Of a DNA stretch of 8,985 nucleotides, positions 6,498 through 8,985 are shown piece after piece. Positions within the stretch are counted from its first letter, which is position 1; each line of letters begins with the position of its first letter. The stretch is from CAYZHV01 sp964478055 (GTDB taxonomy: Bacteria > Spirochaetota > Spirochaetia > DSM-27196 > Alkalispirochaetaceae): positions 1-8,985 of the forward strand of contig CAYZHV010000161.1 of NCBI GenBank assembly GCA_964478055.1. The letters run 5' to 3'. Below the pieces are notes generated by a model. It saw nothing but the letters and a program-made list of their open reading frames with translations. It was not told the DNA's origin and did not search any database. The position numbers and the translations under genes are program-made.

Positions 6498-7618
6498 TGG
6501 TACGGCCGGTGGTCAAGAAGGAGCTGCGGCAGATCGTTCGGGACAAGAGAACCCTGGGGGTCCTGCTTTTCGTGCCCCTCTTTCTCCTGGTGATGTTCGG
6601 CTATGCCATTAGTCTGGACGTGAAGAACGCTCCCATTGCGGTGGTGGACCATGATAAGAGCGCAAGGAGCCGAGAACTCATCAGTGGCTTTGCGCATAGC
6701 GAGTACTTCGATCTCGCATATTTCCTCGACGACACCGGTAGTCTGGAGCCGATGATCCTGAGTGAGACGGTTAAGGGGGCCCTGGTGATTCCCCAAGATT
6801 TCTCCGAGGCCCTGCTCCGGGGAGAGGAGACCGCGGTGCAAATCCTTATCGACGGCACCAACGGTACCACCGGCTCCGCGCTTCTCGGCTACATGCAGGC
6901 AGTAGTAATCGACTTCGCCGGGGAGGTTCAAAAGGCGCGTCTGGGGGTGGAGACCTCGGAGGTGCTCCCGATCGACTACAGGCCACGAGTCTGGTTTAAT
7001 CCGGAGCTCGAAAGCAACCAGTATCTCATCCCGGGGCTCGTGGCGTTTATCCTTGTGGTAACCGCCGTGATCTCCACGGCTCTCTCGGTGGTCCGGGAGA
7101 AGGAGCTCGGTACTCTGGAGCAGATCGCCGCCTCTCCACTGCGGCCGGTGGATCTGATTCTGGGCAAAACCTTGCCCTACATGGTTATCTCCGCGGTCAT
7201 CGCCGCTTCAGTTTTCGTGGCAAGCTACATTTTCTTTGATGTCGCTGTCGCCGGCAGCCTCTTCTGGCTTTCCGGGGTGACGATTCTCTTTCTCCTTGCC
7301 TGTCTGGGCCTCGGGATCTTCATCTCTTCCATTGCGGAGACGCAGCAGGTCGCCTTCTTGATCGCGATTCTCTCGACCTTTCTTCCTTCATTTATCCTTT
7401 CAGGGTTTGTGTTTCCGATAGAGAACATGCCCGGGCCGATCCAGATAGTTACCTACCTGGTACCTGCCCGATACTACCTCTCGGCACTGCGGGCGATCAT
7501 GCTAGAAGGAGCAGGGATGGCGGTTTTCTGGACGGACGTTCTTTTTCTTGCGCTCTTTGCGGTGCTTACCATCGGCGCCGGTGTCATGAGGCTTAGAACA
7601 AGGAGTGTCCTCGCATGA
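6497..7618 (+). CDS. ABC-2 type permease 1 of the exporter (YbhS/YbhR family)
   Basis: This 373-residue inner membrane subunit forms half of the transport path. It has the ABC-2 layout: a short cytoplasmic N-terminus with KKELRQIVRDKRT (7-19), a first membrane helix (about 20-40), a large periplasmic domain (about 41-175) containing IAVVDHDKSARSRELI and VLIDGTNGTT-type sequence, then five membrane helices (about 177-199, 225-247, 256-279, 285-305 and 343-364). The conserved cytoplasmic segment EKELGTLEQIAASPLRP (201-217) after helix 2 is the coupling region that contacts the ATPases, and FPIENMP (306-312) precedes the last part, as in the family. The frame is open upstream into the ATPase 2 gene, but AAGGAG at 6481-6486 and the TGATG junction point to 6497. 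It is paralogous to the following gene and overlaps it by ATGA. Family is firm; which of YbhS or YbhR it matches is not decided. Confidence 0.93.
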   Translation: MVRPVVKKELRQIVRDKRTLGVLLFVPLFLLVMFGYAISLDVKNAPIAVVDHDKSARSRELISGFAHSEYFDLAYFLDDTGSLEPMILSETVKGALVIPQDFSEALLRGEETAVQILIDGTNGTTGSALLGYMQAVVIDFAGEVQKARLGVETSEVLPIDYRPRVWFNPELESNQYLIPGLVAFILVVTAVISTALSVVREKELGTLEQIAASPLRPVDLILGKTLPYMVISAVIAASVFVASYIFFDVAVAGSLFWLSGVTILFLLACLGLGIFISSIAETQQVAFLIAILSTFLPSFILSGFVFPIENMPGPIQIVTYLVPARYYLSALRAIMLEGAGMAVFWTDVLFLALFAVLTIGAGVMRLRTRSVLA

Positions 7619-8742
7619 GTGTCTTTCCCTATTTGATAAAGAAGGAGTTTCTGCAGCTCCGCCGGGACAGAAAAATGCTGCCCATCGTTCTTATAGCACC
7701 GGTACTGCAGCTCATTCTCCTCGGCTACGCCGCGAACCTCGACGTCCGTCACGTGCCCACGGCGGTTATGGACCGGGACAGCTCCGCTGTTAGTAGAGAG
7801 CTGGTGGAGCGCTTCTTTGCCACCGACTATTTTGACCCGGCTGGGGCGATCAAGAGCTCCGGAGAGGCTGAAGAGGTCCTCGTCTCCGGTGAGGCCTCTG
7901 CGGTGATCGTGGTTCCCCCCGGGTTCTCCCGCTCGCTTCTGAGGGGCGAGCCGGCGCAACTGCAGCTCCTGGTGGATGGGGCAAACTCCACCACCGGAAC
8001 CTCAGTGCTCAACTACGCGAACATTATTGTCCAGGAGTATCAGCGGGACCTGATGGCTCGTGGAATGGGACCTGACGCGGCTGGCGCGCCGGAGATGCCG
8101 GTAAAGGTGGTGCCGCGAGTCTGGTACAATCCGGAGCTCGAGAGCAAGAACTTCATGGTTCCGGGAATTCTCGCCCTTCTGCTTATGGTGATAACTATGC
8201 TCCTGAGCTCCCTCGCCATAGTAAAGGAGAAGGAGCTCGGCACTCTGGAGCAACTCAACGTCACCCCGATCAAGCCCCGGGAGATGATTATCGGAAAGCT
8301 CATTCCCTTCGTGATAATCGGTTTTGTTGATGTGCTGCTTGTGATCGCAGTCTCCCGTTTTCTCTTTCGAGTGCCTTTCGAGGGTAGCGTAGTACTCCTG
8401 CTCGCCATGTCCCTCATCTTCCTCGCCACGACCCTGGGCCTGGGACTCCTCATATCCACCGTCTCCAATAACCAGCAGCAGGCGATGATGACCTCGGTCT
8501 TCTTCGTGATGGTGCCGATGTTCTTTCTCTCGGGTTTCGCCTTTCCGATCGAGAGCATGCCGCAGTCGATTCAGTACCTTACCTACCTGCTCCCGTTGCG
8601 TTACTTCTTCGTGATTATCCGGGGAATATTCCTCAAAGGGGCGGGGCTGACGGTGCTCTGGGACGAGGCGCTGGCGCTGTTGGTCTTCGGTCTTGCGATT
8701 CTCGCCCTCGCGGCGGCGAGATTCAGAAAGCGCGCGGGGTAA
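7615..8742 (+). CDS. ABC-2 type permease 2 of the exporter (YbhS/YbhR family)
   Basis: This 375-residue paralogue of permease 1 (6497-7618) is the presumed other half of a heterodimeric membrane domain. The layout is the same: cytoplasmic KKEFLQLRRDRKM (9-21), helix 1 (about 22-40), a periplasmic domain (about 41-178) with PTAVMDRDSSAVSRELV, then helices at about 182-203, 228-249, 257-281, 290-311 and 349-368. EKELGTLEQLNVTPIKP (205-221) is the ATPase-contact segment and RVWYNPELES (168-177) matches RVWFNPELES of permease 1. AAGGAG at 7600-7605 lies 9 nt before the ATG, which overlaps the previous stop by 4 nt. This is the last gene of the operon; I see no GC-rich hairpin with a T-run after its TAA. 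Family is certain; substrate unknown. Confidence 0.94.
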   Translation: MSVFPYLIKKEFLQLRRDRKMLPIVLIAPVLQLILLGYAANLDVRHVPTAVMDRDSSAVSRELVERFFATDYFDPAGAIKSSGEAEEVLVSGEASAVIVVPPGFSRSLLRGEPAQLQLLVDGANSTTGTSVLNYANIIVQEYQRDLMARGMGPDAAGAPEMPVKVVPRVWYNPELESKNFMVPGILALLLMVITMLLSSLAIVKEKELGTLEQLNVTPIKPREMIIGKLIPFVIIGFVDVLLVIAVSRFLFRVPFEGSVVLLLAMSLIFLATTLGLGLLISTVSNNQQQAMMTSVFFVMVPMFFLSGFAFPIESMPQSIQYLTYLLPLRYFFVIIRGIFLKGAGLTVLWDEALALLVFGLAILALAAARFRKRAG

Positions 8743-8759
8743 TAGCAATCGTCACACAA

Positions 8760-8774
8760 ATTGTATGATACAAT
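8760..8774. promoter_or_regulatory. 15-bp palindrome upstream of the gntR promoter
   Basis: ATTGTATGATACAAT is a perfect 15-bp inverted repeat around a central G (7-bp arms). It lies directly upstream of the -35 hexamer of the gntR promoter. The GTAT/ATAC core resembles GntR-family half-sites, which begin with GT and end with AC. It lacks the GC stem and T-run of a terminator. Autoregulation by the downstream GntR protein is inferred. Confidence 0.6.
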
Positions 8775-8775
8775 C

Positions 8776-8803
8776 TGGACAAATGCCCCAAGTATGGTAT
8801 ACT
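8776..8803 (+). promoter_or_regulatory. gntR promoter
   Basis: TGGACA (8776-8781) and TATACT (8798-8803), separated by 16 nt, each match the sigma70 consensus at 5 of 6 positions, and a TGG directly before the -10 gives an extended -10 element. Transcription would start near 8810, leaving a leader of about 15 nt with the GAGAGGA ribosome binding site (8811-8817). Confidence 0.7.
8791..8803. promoter_or_regulatory. 13-bp inverted repeat overlapping the gntR -10 element
   Basis: AGTAT and ATACT flank GGT, giving a 5-bp-arm inverted repeat that includes the whole -10 hexamer. The GTAT and ATAC halves are shared with the palindrome at 8760-8774, so the same regulator may bind both sites. A repressor here would exclude RNA polymerase. 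Because a -10 hexamer is itself AT-rich and partly symmetric, chance symmetry remains possible. Confidence 0.45.
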
Positions 8804-8824
8804 ACGTTTTGAGAGGAAACGTCG

Positions 8825-8985
8825 ATGCAGCAAGAACTGGGGCAGAAAAAGTACATACAGATAGCGGAGCGTATCCGTCAGGAGATCGAATCAGGCGCCT
8901 ACAAAGAGGGAGAGATGATCCCCACGATTCGAGAACTTGCTCGCGAGTACGGAGTCAATCCGCAGACTGTGAACAAGGCAACTGC
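8825..8985 (+). CDS. GntR-family transcriptional regulator, probably YtrA-like (3' end outside window)
   Basis: Only the first 53 codons are present. They form nearly the whole winged helix-turn-helix domain of the GntR family: YIQIAERIRQEIESGAYKEG (10-29) is the first helix region, PTIRELAREYGVNPQTVNKA (33-52) is the helix-turn-helix, and EGEMIPTIRELA matches the family hallmark G-D/E-x-L/I-P-S/T-x-R-x-L-A. The NPQTVNKA recognition helix is typical of the YtrA-like group, whose members often control adjacent ABC transporter genes, but the C-terminal domain that would decide this lies beyond the window. ATG 8825 is preceded by GAGAGGA (8811-8817) at 7 nt, and by its own promoter with two palindromes, suggesting autoregulation. 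It probably begins a separate transcription unit. Confidence 0.9.
   Translation, partial: MQQELGQKKYIQIAERIRQEIESGAYKEGEMIPTIRELAREYGVNPQTVNKAT

Noticed and set aside
8002..8748. Minus-strand open frame of 248 codons opposite permease 2
   Set aside because: The sense frame encodes a well-conserved membrane protein; the antisense product is a charged low-complexity sequence typical of a shadow.
8760..8774. Palindrome as an operon terminator
   Set aside because: The stem is AT-rich, with no downstream T-run, and it sits directly against a promoter, so a regulatory site is more likely.
1..8985. Frequent GAGCTC/CTCGAG-type words as a repeat family
   Set aside because: They fall in frame in coding sequence and reflect preferred GAG, CTC and CGG codons; no consistent spacing or flanking sequence is shared.
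1..8985. Defence system, toxin-antitoxin pair, prophage or transposon
   Set aside because: No nuclease, transposase, integrase, terminal repeat, target duplication or small toxin-like gene is visible; all plus-strand genes between 1607 and 8742 belong to one exporter operon.

Overview
The window is one compact stretch of chromosome from a diderm (Gram-negative-type) bacterium. The evidence is a TolC-family outer membrane channel with a signal peptide, a periplasmic adaptor with a lipoprotein signal, and a Na+-coupled proline-type transporter. Base composition is fairly GC-rich, with strong use of CTC, GAG and CGG codons. A spirochaete or a delta-type proteobacterium would fit this gene content, but the sequence alone does not settle the lineage. 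I see no mobile element, CRISPR array, tRNA or rRNA.

Layout. Positions 1-1381 (minus strand) hold most of a putP-like sodium/proline symporter gene; its 3' end lies beyond the window. A 225-bp divergent control region follows (1382-1606). It has a candidate putP promoter on the minus strand, and on the plus strand a good sigma70-type promoter bracketed by two near-identical 30-bp operator-like repeats. From 1607 to 8742 runs a seven-gene operon on the plus strand in which every junction overlaps (8, 1, 4, 4, 1 and 4 nt): TetR-family regulator, HlyD/YbhG-type adaptor lipoprotein, ABC ATPase 1, TolC-family channel, ABC ATPase 2, and two paralogous ABC-2 permeases. An 82-bp gap with a second promoter and two palindromes leads to the first 53 codons of a GntR-family regulator, cut by the window end.

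How it works together. The operon encodes a complete self-regulated tripartite ABC exporter related to the E. coli CecR-YbhGFSR system. The two ATPases and the two permeases would form a heteromeric inner membrane pump, the lipoprotein adaptor would bridge the periplasm, and the TolC-like protein would form the outer membrane exit. The TetR protein probably represses its own operon through the paired repeats. The substrate cannot be read from the sequence; hydrophobic drugs, antibiotics or other toxic small molecules are the usual cargo of the family.

The most distinctive points are the paired three-half-site operators around the promoter, the two halves of a YbhF-like double ATPase encoded as separate genes with the outer membrane channel gene between them, and an ATPase pair in which the H-loop histidine of one partner is replaced by proline. 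I regard the system as an unusual variant of a known exporter class and not as a wholly new system.
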